Shown: in pieces, positions 1-8,780 of the stretch
How the letters are laid out: each line of letters begins with the position of its first letter
How positions within the stretch are numbered: position 1 is the stretch's first letter
From: Acidimicrobiaceae bacterium
GTDB taxonomy: Bacteria > Actinomycetota > Acidimicrobiia > Acidimicrobiales > RAAP-2
Assembly (NCBI GenBank): GCA_003164095.1
Contig: PLRX01000036.1
Span: 1 to 64,000, forward strand
Direction of reading: 5' to 3'
Length of the DNA: 64,000 nucleotides
Notes under the pieces: generated by a model
Databases searched by the model: none
Told to the model about the DNA's origin: nothing
Seen by the model: the letters and a program-made list of their open reading frames with translations, nothing else
Made by a program: the position numbers and the translations under genes

Positions 1-884
1 TCGTCGTAGCGGACGCCCTGGAGCAGCTCGCCGTCGGTGATCCCGGTGGCGGCGAAGAAGCAGTTGTCGCCCTTGACCAGGTCGTCCGTGGTGAGCACGG
101 CGTCGAGGTCGTAGCCGAGGTCGAGCGCGGCCTGCTTCTCGCCTTCGTCGCGCGGGTAGAGGCGGCCCTGGATCTCGCCGCCCATCGACTTGAGCGCCGC
201 CGCGGCGATGACGCCCTCGGGGGTGCCGCCCACACCGACCAGCAGGTCGACACCGGTGTCGGGCCACGAGGTGGCGATGGCGCCGGCCACGTCGCCGTCG
301 GTGATGAGGCGGATCCGGGCTCCGGTGCTGCGCACCGTGGCGATGAGCTCCTCGTGGCGGGGGCGGTCCAGGATGACCACGGTAAGGTCGCGCACCGAGG
401 TTCCCTTGGCCTTGGCCACCGCGTCGAGGTTGTCCCGTATGGGCCGGGTGATGTCGATGGCGCCGACGGCTCGGGGCCCGACGGCCAGCTTCTCCATGTA
501 CACGCACGGGCCCGGGTCGAACATCGTGCCCTCCTCGGACACGGCGATCACGGCCAGCGCACCGCCCCGGCCGAGCGCCGTCGAGGTCGTCCCGTCGATC
601 GGGTCCACAGCGATGTCGGCCTTCGGCGGCGTGCCGTCACCGATCCGCTCGCCGTTGAAGAGCATCGGGGCGTCGTCCTTCTCGCCCTCGCCGATCACCA
701 CCACACCGTCCATGGCGATCGAGGACAGCACGATGCGCATGGCGTTGACCGCGGCCCCATCGGCCCCGTTCTTGTCGCCCCGTCCCATCCACCGGGACGC
801 GGCCAGTGCCGAGGCCTCGGTGACGCGGACGAGTTCCATGGCCAGATTGCGGTCAGGGGCCTGAGGGGTGGCGTTCACGCTCAC
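1..884 (-). CDS. glpX: Fructose-1,6-bisphosphatase class II (GlpX), 3' end outside window
   Basis: Hydrolyses fructose-1,6-bisphosphate to fructose-6-phosphate in gluconeogenesis; cytoplasmic and metal dependent. The reverse strand reads about 294 residues, including [11 protein letters not shown], the metal-site motif DPIDGTT and [15 protein letters not shown] near the window edge, all typical of GlpX (family length about 330). The ORF track omits it because it runs off the window. I chose the GTG at 884 because AGGAAG lies 8 nt upstream; an in-frame GTG at 878 is the alternative. It is divergent from the methylmalonyl-CoA mutase gene with under 90 bases between them. Confidence 0.95.
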   Translation of the reverse strand, partial: MSVNATPQAPDRNLAMELVRVTEASALAASRWMGRGDKNGADGAAVNAMRIVLSSIAMDGVVVIGEGEKDDAPMLFNGERIGDGTPPKADIAVDPIDGTTSTALGRGGALAVIAVSEEGTMFDPGPCVYMEKLAVGPRAVGAIDITRPIRDNLDAVAKAKGTSVRDLTVVILDRPRHEELIATVRSTGARIRLITDGDVAGAIATSWPDTGVDLLVGVGGTPEGVIAAAALKSMGGEIQGRLYPRDEGEKQAALDLGYDLDAVLTTDDLVKGDNCFFAATGITDGELLQGVRYD

Positions 885-959
885 CGACGATACTTCCTGG
901 CACCGGTGTCCCACGCCCCCTTGTCCCCCGGACCTCGTCCCCGGGGTCGGAAACGTCCC

Positions 960-965
960 TATGCT
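960..965 (+). promoter_or_regulatory. -10 box TATGCT, leaderless-type promoter
   Basis: TATGCT ends 6 nt before the ATG at 972. No Shine-Dalgarno is visible, so the mutase mRNA probably begins at or next to its start codon. Confidence 0.5.
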
Positions 966-971
966 GGCCCG

Positions 972-2654
972 ATGACCGACGTTGCCGCCTCCGCGGGGTT
1001 CGAGGCCTGGTTCGCCGCCTACGGCGCGGCCACGCTGCGCGACGCCGACTTCGAGACGATGTCCGGGGTGCCCCTCGAGCCGGTCTACGGCCCGAGGGAT
1101 GCCGGCGGCGCGCCGGAGGACCCGGACCCGTCGGTGTCCTGGCCCGGGCAGTTCCCCTACACCCGCGGCCCCTACGCCTCGATGTACCGCTCGAAGGCGT
1201 GGACGATGCGGATGTTCGCCGGTTTCGGTACGGCCGAGGACACCAACCTGCGCTTCCGCGACCTGCTGGCCGCAGGCGGCGACGGTCTCTCGGTGGCCTA
1301 CGACCTGCCGACCCTGATGGGGCGCGACTCCGACGACCCGATGTGCGAGGGGGAGGTGGGCAGGTGCGGGGTGGCCGTCGACACGCTGGCCGACACCGAG
1401 GACCTCTTCGCCGGGATCGACATGGGCACCACCACCACGTCGATGACCATCAACTCGCCGGCCCCGATGTGCTTCGCCATGTACGTGGCCGCCGCCGAGG
1501 CCGCCGGCACCGAGCGACGGCTCCTTGGCGGCACGCTCCAGAACGACATGCTGAAGGAGTACCAGGCGCAGAAGGAGTACATCTTCCCGCCCCGCCCCTC
1601 GATGCGGCTGGTCACCGACGTCATCCGGTTCACCTCGGCCGAGATGCCCCGCTTCCACCCCGTCTCGGTGTCCGGCTACCACATCCGCGAAGCCGGCTCC
1701 ACGGCCGCGCAGGAGCTCGCCTTCACCCTGGCCAACGGCTTCGCCTACGTGGAGGCGGCCCGTGCCGCCGGACTCGGGGTCGACGAGTTCGCCCCCCGCC
1801 TGTCCTTCTTCTTCAACGCCCACATCGACTTCTTCGAGGAGATCGCCAAGTACCGGGCCGCCCGGCGCATCTGGGCGCGCTGGCTGCGAGACCGCTACGG
1901 CGCGACCGATCCGCGCTCGATGATGCTGCGCTTCCACACCCAGACGGCGGGAGCCTCACTGACAGCCCAGCAGCCGGAGCTCAACATCGTGCGCACGGCC
2001 GTCGAGGCCCTGGCCGGTGTGCTCGGGGGCACGCAGAGCCTCCACACGAACTCGATGGACGAGGTCCTGGCGCTGCCCACCGACAAGGCGGCCCGCATCG
2101 CCCTACGGACCCAGCAGGTGATCGCCTCGGAGACCGGTGTGGCCCACGTGGCCGACCCGCTCGGCGGCTCCTGGTTCGTCGAGGAACTGACCGACCAGCT
2201 CGAGGCCCAGGCCGAGGCGGTGTTCGCCCATCTCGAGGAGCTGGGCTCCGGCTCGCTCCTGGACGGCGTGGTGGCCGGCATCGAGGCCAACTGGTTCCAG
2301 GGGGAGATCGCCGACGCCTCCTACCGCTTCCAACGCAAGGTGTCGTCGGACCGGATGGTGATCGTGGGCGTCAACGGGTACACGGGGGGCAACGAGGACA
2401 GCCAGCTGCCCACCCTGACCATCGGCCCCGAGGTCGAGGAGGCCCAGCGGAAGCGGCTGGCCGAGGTGAAGCTGGCCCGGTCGGACGGCGCCGTGCGCGA
2501 CGCGCTCGCCCGACTGGCCGAGGACGCCGGTCACGCCGAGCGCAACCTCATGCCGGCCATCTTCGAGTCAGTGCGGGCCTACGCGACGGTGGGGGAGATG
2601 GTGGGCGCACTGGCCGGGGTCTTCGGCCGGTGGGAGGAGACCGCGGTCATCTGA
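972..2654 (+). CDS. Methylmalonyl-CoA mutase, large (catalytic) subunit
   Basis: Catalyses B12-dependent interconversion of methylmalonyl-CoA and succinyl-CoA. The 560-residue product covers only the substrate-binding TIM barrel: [11 protein letters not shown] near residue 60, [11 protein letters not shown], and the [16 protein letters not shown] and [13 protein letters not shown] motifs are all present. The C-terminal B12-binding domain found in one-piece mutases is absent, so a separate small subunit of about 140 residues must be encoded outside this window. The track ORF starts at 354, but homology begins at ATG 972. The GTPase chaperone meaB lies two genes downstream, separated by murA. 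MeaA/ethylmalonyl-CoA mutase or isobutyryl-CoA mutase specificity cannot be excluded. Confidence 0.9.
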   Translation: MTDVAASAGFEAWFAAYGAATLRDADFETMSGVPLEPVYGPRDAGGAPEDPDPSVSWPGQFPYTRGPYASMYRSKAWTMRMFAGFGTAEDTNLRFRDLLAAGGDGLSVAYDLPTLMGRDSDDPMCEGEVGRCGVAVDTLADTEDLFAGIDMGTTTTSMTINSPAPMCFAMYVAAAEAAGTERRLLGGTLQNDMLKEYQAQKEYIFPPRPSMRLVTDVIRFTSAEMPRFHPVSVSGYHIREAGSTAAQELAFTLANGFAYVEAARAAGLGVDEFAPRLSFFFNAHIDFFEEIAKYRAARRIWARWLRDRYGATDPRSMMLRFHTQTAGASLTAQQPELNIVRTAVEALAGVLGGTQSLHTNSMDEVLALPTDKAARIALRTQQVIASETGVAHVADPLGGSWFVEELTDQLEAQAEAVFAHLEELGSGSLLDGVVAGIEANWFQGEIADASYRFQRKVSSDRMVIVGVNGYTGGNEDSQLPTLTIGPEVEEAQRKRLAEVKLARSDGAVRDALARLAEDAGHAERNLMPAIFESVRAYATVGEMVGALAGVFGRWEETAVI

Positions 2655-2761
2655 CCGGTCAGGGGGTCGGCCCCGTCGGCATGTGGGGGCCGTCGGCTGT
2701 CTGACCTGCGGTTCCACCGCACGGCCCCCCGGGGTCTGCTGGGCGGGGGTCGCGGAGGGTC

Positions 2762-2767
2762 CATACT
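2762..2767 (+). promoter_or_regulatory. -10 box CATACT before murA
   Basis: CATACT ends 6 nt before GTG 2774. It gives murA its own start despite being only 119 nt after the mutase stop. Confidence 0.45.
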
Positions 2768-2773
2768 GGAGCC

Positions 2774-4054
2774 GTGGACCGCATCGTCGTCACCCCCAGC
2801 GGGCCGCTGTCGGGCACGGTCCGTGCCGGGGGCGCCAAGAACTCCGTCCTCAAGCTCATGGCCGCCTGCCTGCTGGCCGAGGGTCGCCACGTCCTCACCA
2901 ACGTGCCGCGGATCTCGGACGTCGACATCATGGCCGAGGTGCTCGAGGCCATGGGGGCCGTCGTGTCCCGGGGCGACCGGCCGGACGAGTTGGTCGTCAC
3001 GACGCCCACCGATCTCGTGCCCGAGGCCCCCTACGAGCTGGTCGAGAAGATGCGGGCCTCGGTGGTGGTCCTCGGGCCCCTGCTCACCCGGTGCGGCTGG
3101 GCGCGGGTGTCGATGCCCGGCGGTGACGACTTCGGTCCGCGGCCCATCGACATGCACCTGCGGGCGCTCGAGGCCATGGGCGCCGAGTTCACGACGTCCC
3201 ACGGCAACGTCGAGGGCCGGGTCACCTCCAGCGTCGGCGGATCGCCGCGGCTGGTGGGCAACCGGGTGGTGCTCGAGTACCCGAGCCACACCGGGACGGA
3301 CAACGTGCTCATGGCGGCCGTCCTGGCCAAGGGAACCACCGTCATCGAGAACGCCGCACGCGAGCCGGAGGTGCGGGACCTGGCCGACTTCCTCAACGCC
3401 ATGGGGGCGAGGATCAGCGGGGCGGGCACGTCGCGCATCGAGGTGGAGGGCGTCGACCGCCTGGACCCGGCCACCCATGCCGTGATCCCCGACCGCCTGG
3501 TGGTGGCCACCTTCCTGGTCGCCGCCGGGCTGACCGGGGGCGAGGTGACCGTCGAGGACGGGCGGCCCGAGCACATGGACATGCTGCTGCGGAAGCTCAC
3601 GGCGACCGGTATGGAGATCACCTTCGGACCGGAGGGCCTGCGTGCGTCGGCCGCCGGCTTGGGACGCCTGCAGTCGACCGACGTCGCCACGCTGCCCTAT
3701 CCGGGCTTCGCCACCGACTACAAGCCGCTGTTCGTCACCCTGCTGACCGTGACCGAAGGCGTCGGGATCGTCACCGAGAACCTGTTCTTCGGCCGCTTCC
3801 GCTATGTCGAGGAGCTGCGGCGCATGGGTGCCGACATCCGGACCGAGGGCCACCACGCCGTCGTACGTGGGGTGGGTCGCCTGTCCGGCGCACCGGTCAG
3901 GGCCTTCGACGTCCGGGCCGGAGCGGCGCTGGTCCTGGCCGGCCTGGTGGCCGACGGCGAGACGGTCATCAGCGACGCGCACCACGTCGACCGGGGCTAC
4001 GAGGACCTGGACGGCAAGCTCGTGGCGCTCGGCGCCAAGGTCCTCCGGGTCTGA
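2774..4054 (+). CDS. murA: UDP-N-acetylglucosamine 1-carboxyvinyltransferase (MurA), Asp-type
   Basis: First committed step of peptidoglycan synthesis: transfers enolpyruvate from PEP to UDP-GlcNAc in the cytoplasm. The 426 residues match the family length, and GGAKNSVLKLMAA near the N-terminus carries the conserved Lys-Asn pair. In the active-site loop MPGGDDFGPRP, residue 118 is Asp where most bacteria have the fosfomycin-alkylated Cys. Mycobacterial and chlamydial MurA have the same Asp, which confers fosfomycin insensitivity. The start is GTG 2774, with a -10 box 6 nt upstream. The gene sits between two mutase-related genes with no obvious functional link. Confidence 0.95.
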   Translation: MDRIVVTPSGPLSGTVRAGGAKNSVLKLMAACLLAEGRHVLTNVPRISDVDIMAEVLEAMGAVVSRGDRPDELVVTTPTDLVPEAPYELVEKMRASVVVLGPLLTRCGWARVSMPGGDDFGPRPIDMHLRALEAMGAEFTTSHGNVEGRVTSSVGGSPRLVGNRVVLEYPSHTGTDNVLMAAVLAKGTTVIENAAREPEVRDLADFLNAMGARISGAGTSRIEVEGVDRLDPATHAVIPDRLVVATFLVAAGLTGGEVTVEDGRPEHMDMLLRKLTATGMEITFGPEGLRASAAGLGRLQSTDVATLPYPGFATDYKPLFVTLLTVTEGVGIVTENLFFGRFRYVEELRRMGADIRTEGHHAVVRGVGRLSGAPVRAFDVRAGAALVLAGLVADGETVISDAHHVDRGYEDLDGKLVALGAKVLRV

Positions 4055-4089
4055 CGACACCTCCGTCTCCCGGATACGCTCCTTCCTCC

Positions 4090-5067
4090 ATGGCTGCCCG
4101 CAGAAGTGCCGATCCAGCGACGCTGTTCGACGCCGCCCGCGCCGGTGACCGGGTGGCGCTGCCCCGCCTGCTGTCGCTCATCGAGCGAGGCGGCGACGGT
4201 GCCCGGGCGGTGGCCGGCATCGCCTACCGGTCGCCCGGGCAGGCGTACACGGTGGGGATCACCGGGGCACCGGGGGCCGGCAAGTCGACGCTGACCGACC
4301 AGCTCATCAAACGGGCGCGGACCCGCGGCCTCGACGGAAGCGACCAGGTCGCCGTGCTGGCCATCGACCCGTCGTCGCCGTTCTCGGGGGGCGCCATCCT
4401 GGGCGACAGGGTCCGGATGCAGAACCACGCGCTCGACGACAAGGTCTTCATCCGCTCGATGGCCACCCGCGGCCACCTCGGGGGACTTGCCGTCGCCGTG
4501 CCCGATGCCGTGCGGGTCCTGTCCGCGGTGGGCGTGCCCGTCGTGCTGCTCGAGACGGTGGGCGTCGGCCAGCAGGAGGTGGCCGTGGCCGCGGCGACAG
4601 ACACCACCATCGTGGTGGTCAACCCGGGGTGGGGCGACGCCATCCAGGCGAACAAGGCGGGCCTGCTCGAGATCGCCGACCTCTTCGTCATCAACAAGGC
4701 CGACCGGCCCGGTGCCCGCGAGACCCGCCGGGACCTGGAGCTCATGCTCGACCTGACGCAGCTGGGGGATTGGCGGCCGCCCATCGTCGACACGGTCGCC
4801 TCCTCGGGCGAAGGCGTCGACGACCTGTGGACGGCCATCACCGACCACCGGTCCCACCTGATGGCGTCCGGCGCGCTCGAGGCGTCGCGGCGCGCCCGAC
4901 TGGCGCGCGAGTTCCACCAGATCCTGCTGGCCCGGGTCGAGGAGCACCTCGACGAGCTCCTGGCCGGCGACCGGTTCGCACCGGTGGTGGCCGACCTGGC
5001 CGCCGGGACGATCGATCCCTACGAGGCATCCGACCGTCTGCTGGGCGGGCTGCTGCCGGAGTCGTGA
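4090..5067 (+). CDS. meaB: MeaB/ArgK-type G-protein chaperone of B12 mutase
   Basis: A GTPase that loads adenosylcobalamin into methylmalonyl-CoA mutase and protects or repairs it. The 325 residues include the P-loop GAPGAGKST (residues 59-67), AIDPSSPFSGGAILGDR (G2/switch region), the ETVGVGQQE switch and the NKAD guanine-specificity motif near residue 203, followed by the C-terminal dimerisation arm. It starts 35 nt after murA; TACGCT 9 nt upstream may provide a separate promoter. The nearby mutase large subunit supports the MeaB assignment over a lysine/arginine transport ATPase, an old misannotation of this family. Confidence 0.95.
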   Translation: MAARRSADPATLFDAARAGDRVALPRLLSLIERGGDGARAVAGIAYRSPGQAYTVGITGAPGAGKSTLTDQLIKRARTRGLDGSDQVAVLAIDPSSPFSGGAILGDRVRMQNHALDDKVFIRSMATRGHLGGLAVAVPDAVRVLSAVGVPVVLLETVGVGQQEVAVAAATDTTIVVVNPGWGDAIQANKAGLLEIADLFVINKADRPGARETRRDLELMLDLTQLGDWRPPIVDTVASSGEGVDDLWTAITDHRSHLMASGALEASRRARLAREFHQILLARVEEHLDELLAGDRFAPVVADLAAGTIDPYEASDRLLGGLLPES

Positions 5068-5202
5068 GGCCCGTCCGGACCTGATCCGTGGCACGTCGAA
5101 CGGATCGGTCGGTGGACAGTGACGGCATGGCGCGCGATCTCCCGCCGGAATTCCTGCACGCGGATCCTGGTCCGACGCACCCGGACCCGGTGGGGCGTCG
5201 GA

Positions 5203-5208
5203 TAGCGT
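5203..5208 (+). promoter_or_regulatory. -10 box TAGCGT before treS
   Basis: TAGCGT ends 6 nt before GTG 5215. The track ORF beginning at 5088 in another frame is not used. Confidence 0.5.
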
Positions 5209-5214
5209 GCGCAG

Positions 5215-6912
5215 GTGACCGCCGTGCCCCCATTCCCGACCGGACCGCTGCCGTCCGCCGAGGACGATCCCCTCTGGTTCCAGCGCGCCGTCTTCTACGA
5301 GGTCTTCACCCGCGGGTTCTTCGACGCCAACAACGACGGCGTCGGCGACATCCCGGGCCTCATCGCCAAGCTCGACTACCTGCAGTGGCTCGGTGTCGAC
5401 TGCCTGTGGCTGCTGCCCTTCTACCCGTCACCGCTGCGTGACGGCGGCTACGACATCAGCGACTACACGTCGGTGCACCCGGAGTCGGGCACGGTCGAGG
5501 ACATCAAGACCCTCCTGACCGAGGCCCACGCCCGCGGCATCCGGGTGATCGCCGACCTGGTCATCAACCACACCTCGGACCAGCACCCGTGGTTCGTCGA
5601 GTCCCGGCAGAGCCGCGACAACCCGAAGGCCGACTGGTACGTGTGGAACGACGACGACCAGCGGTGGCCCGAGGCCCGCGTCGTCTTCGTCGATGTCGAG
5701 CGGTCCAACTGGTCCTACGACGGCGCCCGTGACCAGTACTACTGGCACCGCTTCTACGCCCACCAGCCCGACCTCAACTACGACAACCCCGACGTGGCCG
5801 ACGCCATGCTCGAGGTGGTCCGGTTCTGGCTCGACCTCGGCCTGGACGGGTTCCGGCTCGACGCCGTCCCCTACCTGTACCAGCGGGACGGCACGGCGGG
5901 GGAGAACCTGCCCGAGACCCACGCCTTCATCAAGCGGGTGCGGGCCGAACTCGACGCCAAGTACCCGGGACGGATCCTGCTCGCAGAGGCGAACGGCTGG
6001 CCGGCCGACGTGGCCGACTACTTCGGCGACGACGACGAGTGCCACCTGTGCTTCAACTTTCCCCTCATGCCCCGGCTGTTCCTGGCCGTCCGACGCGAGC
6101 AGGCCTACCCGATCACCGAGATCCTGTCCCAGACGCCGGAGGCGCCGGCCGGGGCCCAGTGGGCCATCTTCCTGCGCAACCACGACGAGCTCACGCTCGA
6201 GATGGTGACCGAGGAGGAGCGTGACTTCCTCTTCGCCGAGTACGCCAAGGACCCCCGGATGAAGCGCCACATGGGGATCGGCCGACGGCTGGCGCCACTG
6301 CTCGACCGCGACCGCCGGCTGTCCGAGCTCCTGTTCTCCATCCTCTTCACCCTGCGCGGAAGCCCGGTCCTGTACTACGGCGACGAGCTCCAGATGGGCG
6401 ACAACCTCTACCTGGGTGACCGTGACTCGGTGCGGACCCCGATGCAGTGGTCCCCCGACCGTAACGGCGGGTTCAGTCGGGCCGACTTCGCCCAGCTCTA
6501 CCTGCCCCCGCTCATGGACCCCATCTACGGGTTCGCCGCGGTCAACGTCGAGGCCCAGCAGCGCAACCCGAGTTCGTTCCTCCACTGGATGCGCCGCATG
6601 CTGGCCGTGCGCCGCCAGTTCCCGGTGTTCGGCACGGGCTCGGTCCAGATGGTGACGTCGGCCAACCCCTCGGTGCTGGCCTTCGTGCGGGCCGACCGCC
6701 GCGCCCCCGAGGCGGGCCGGGAGGTCACCGCGCCCGTGCTCTGCGTGCACAACCTCAGCCGAATGGCCCAGCCGGCCACCGTCGATCTGGCCGATTGGGC
6801 GGGGCGCCAGCCGGTCGAGCTACTGGGACGTGTGGCCTTCCCGCTGATCGGGAGCGAGCCGTACGCCGTCACGCTCGGCCCCTACGGGTCGCTCAGCTTC
6901 GAGCTGGTCTAG
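5215..6912 (+). CDS. treS: Trehalose synthase (maltose alpha-D-glucosyltransferase), GH13
   Basis: Interconverts maltose and trehalose in the cytoplasm, linking trehalose to maltose-1-phosphate/glucan metabolism. The 565 residues match TreS. The catalytic triad is visible: nucleophile Asp216 in DGFRLDAVPYL, acid/base Glu258 in LLAEANGWP, and Asp324 in RNHDE. The TreS hallmark DRDSVRTPMQW follows, then a beta-sandwich C-terminal domain. No pep2/maltokinase is fused or adjacent. Start is GTG 5215, supported by the promoter box. It converges on galT over a short hairpin-bearing gap. Confidence 0.95.
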   Translation: MTAVPPFPTGPLPSAEDDPLWFQRAVFYEVFTRGFFDANNDGVGDIPGLIAKLDYLQWLGVDCLWLLPFYPSPLRDGGYDISDYTSVHPESGTVEDIKTLLTEAHARGIRVIADLVINHTSDQHPWFVESRQSRDNPKADWYVWNDDDQRWPEARVVFVDVERSNWSYDGARDQYYWHRFYAHQPDLNYDNPDVADAMLEVVRFWLDLGLDGFRLDAVPYLYQRDGTAGENLPETHAFIKRVRAELDAKYPGRILLAEANGWPADVADYFGDDDECHLCFNFPLMPRLFLAVRREQAYPITEILSQTPEAPAGAQWAIFLRNHDELTLEMVTEEERDFLFAEYAKDPRMKRHMGIGRRLAPLLDRDRRLSELLFSILFTLRGSPVLYYGDELQMGDNLYLGDRDSVRTPMQWSPDRNGGFSRADFAQLYLPPLMDPIYGFAAVNVEAQQRNPSSFLHWMRRMLAVRRQFPVFGTGSVQMVTSANPSVLAFVRADRRAPEAGREVTAPVLCVHNLSRMAQPATVDLADWAGRQPVELLGRVAFPLIGSEPYAVTLGPYGSLSFELV

Positions 6913-6915
6913 GAA

Positions 6916-6945
6916 CGTCCGTCGGGCCGGACGGCGCGACGGACG
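6916..6945. terminator. Bidirectional hairpin between treS and galT
   Basis: Inverted repeat CGTCCGTCG / CGACGGACG (9 bp, 12-nt loop) begins 3 nt after the treS stop and lies 16 nt beyond the galT stop. There is no T-tract, as is usual for high-GC actinobacterial terminators. Confidence 0.5.
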
Positions 6946-6961
6946 GCGCGACCGGGAGGGG

Positions 6962-7954
6962 TCAGCCGGTCTCGGCGACCCGTTCCGGTGCAGCCAGTTC
7001 CTCGGCGGCCTGCTCGGGGTTCACGATGTTGATGAGCACCCCGGTGCCCAGTTCGAAGCCGGCCACGGTCGTCAGCTTCGGCACCACGTGGACGTGCCAG
7101 TGGTACGGCTCGGGTGCCCGGTAGGGCGCGGAGTGGAAGACGAGGTTGTAGGCGATGTCGCCCAGCACCGCCCGCAGCCGTCCGAGGGCGATCTTGAGTG
7201 CCCGCCCCACGGCCAGGAGATCGGTCGTCGGGCTGTGATGGAGGTGGGGACCGTGGGCCCGGGGGATCACCAGCATCTCGTAGGGGGAGCCGCTCCAGAA
7301 CGGGCAGACGACCAGGACCTGCTCGTCGGAGTACACGACCCGGTGGCCCACGTTCTCCTCGGCGTCGACCGTCGTGCACAGCAGGCAGCGCCCGGCGAAC
7401 CGGGCGAACCCGGCCTGCTCCTCGACGAGCTCGCGGGGGACGAAGGACATCCCGAGCAACTGCCCGTGGGGGTGCTCGATCGAGGCGCCGGCCTCCCGCC
7501 CGGCGTTCACGATCGCCTGGCTGTAGCGCAGCCCCGGTATCGCGGCGTGCTCGTTGATCCGGTCGCTGATGGCCCGCATGACGGCGCCGGTCTGGTCGTC
7601 GGTCAGCATCGACCACGAGTTCTGGTGGTCGGGGGAGAGGATGAGCACCTCGTGGATGCCGCCCGCCGTTGCCTGGGTGAAGACCGGGCCGCGGTTGGTG
7701 ACCACGAAGGGCGCGTCACCCTCGAATGCGGGGTGCAGGTTCGGCACCACCCGGACCCGCCACTTGCCGTCGGGGCCCAGCGTCTCGAGCGTGGGTGAGG
7801 TCGACTCCTCGTTGCCAGGGCAGAAGGGGCAGGGGCGGGACGTGTCGGCCTGGATGGAGGCCATCCGCGGGGCGAAGGCCCGGGGCCGGTTGGCGCGGTC
7901 GGTGCTGACCACCACCCAGCGCCCCGTCAGGGGATCGAGTCGGAGCTGGTTCAT
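6962..7954 (-). CDS. galT: Galactose-1-phosphate uridylyltransferase
   Basis: Leloir pathway: exchanges UMP between UDP-glucose and galactose-1-phosphate. The 330 residues include a CPFC zinc pair (Cys42, Cys45), the nucleophile motif HPHGQ at residues 161-165 (His163 forms the UMP adduct), FHSAP and the HIT-like YHWHVHVVP near the C-terminus. Start is ATG 7954, with a purine-rich stretch upstream. No galK or galE is in the window, so the gene is isolated from the rest of the pathway. Confidence 0.93.
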   Translation of the reverse strand: MNQLRLDPLTGRWVVVSTDRANRPRAFAPRMASIQADTSRPCPFCPGNEESTSPTLETLGPDGKWRVRVVPNLHPAFEGDAPFVVTNRGPVFTQATAGGIHEVLILSPDHQNSWSMLTDDQTGAVMRAISDRINEHAAIPGLRYSQAIVNAGREAGASIEHPHGQLLGMSFVPRELVEEQAGFARFAGRCLLCTTVDAEENVGHRVVYSDEQVLVVCPFWSGSPYEMLVIPRAHGPHLHHSPTTDLLAVGRALKIALGRLRAVLGDIAYNLVFHSAPYRAPEPYHWHVHVVPKLTTVAGFELGTGVLINIVNPEQAAEELAAPERVAETG

Positions 7955-8137
7955 CGGAGGGGAACGGCACTCCTCGGCATTCGTCGGACGTCTCTCACCT
8001 GGCTGCTACCTCGGTATCCGTCGTCGATCCACAGCGCGGGCCTGCGCCAACGGTGCGTCGTCGACCCGCGCCCAACCTAGCAATTCCCTGGCGGGGTGCG
8101 GTGCAGGGTGCGGGTGGGCCGGTGCCGACCAGGATGC

Positions 8138-8143
8138 CAGACT
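8138..8143 (+). promoter_or_regulatory. -10 box CAGACT
   Basis: CAGACT ends 6 nt before GTG 8150. It selects that start over the track start at 8096, whose extra 18 residues are Arg/Cys-rich and unlike a signal. Confidence 0.35.
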
Positions 8144-8149
8144 CACAGT

Positions 8150-8728
8150 GTGCCCTCCGTCGACCCGGCCCATCTGGTCCATCTGGTCCAGCTCGTGGGC
8201 GGCGTCGACGACAATTCGGCCGCCTACGACCTCGTCCTGCTCGCCCACGTACTGAGCGCGGTGGTCGCCATGGTCGCCGTCGTGGTCGCCGGGGGGTTCG
8301 CCCTGACCCTGCGCGCGGCACTCCGTCAGGACGGCCCGCTCCCTGTCGCCGTGGTCCGGTACTTCCGTACCGGCGTCAACTGGGTGGGCCGGGTGCTGTT
8401 CCTCGTTCCGGTGCTCGGCGTGGTCCTCATCGCCATGAGCGAGGGCCAGTGGGGCTACTCGGACGGCTGGGTGACGATCGGGCTCGGCGTCTGGGTGGTG
8501 GTGGCGATGATCGCCGAGGGCGTCCTGTGGCCGGCCGAACGCCGGCTCCAGGAGGTGGTTGCGGCCAGGGAGCGCGCCGCCGGTCCGACCGAGGTACCAC
8601 CGGACGGGCCGGGGGGCGGGGCCCCCGTGACCGACCCCGGCGCGCTGTGCCTCCGCTCGGGCCTGTTGGGGATGGGCCTGGCGGTGGCCCTCGTGGCGGT
8701 GGCCGTGCTGATGGTCGCCAAACCGTAG
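8150..8728 (+). CDS. DUF2269-like integral membrane protein
   Basis: Function unknown. The 192 residues contain four predicted membrane helices: about 25-50 (VLLAHVLSAVVAMVAVVVAG), 75-98 (VGRVLFLVPVLGVVLIAM), 108-128 (WVTIGLGVWVVVAMIAEGVLW) and a C-terminal LLGMGLAVALVAVAVLMV. A Pro/Gly-rich loop precedes the last helix. This topology and the early LAHVLSA segment suit DUF2269/YtfI-like proteins. It converges with the P450 gene 52 nt downstream; no partner is apparent. Confidence 0.65.
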   Translation: MPSVDPAHLVHLVQLVGGVDDNSAAYDLVLLAHVLSAVVAMVAVVVAGGFALTLRAALRQDGPLPVAVVRYFRTGVNWVGRVLFLVPVLGVVLIAMSEGQWGYSDGWVTIGLGVWVVVAMIAEGVLWPAERRLQEVVAARERAAGPTEVPPDGPGGGAPVTDPGALCLRSGLLGMGLAVALVAVAVLMVAKP

Positions 8729-8780
8729 CTGCGGGACCCGGTCCGAGGCAGCGGTGCCGACGGCGACGGCCGGGTGCCCG

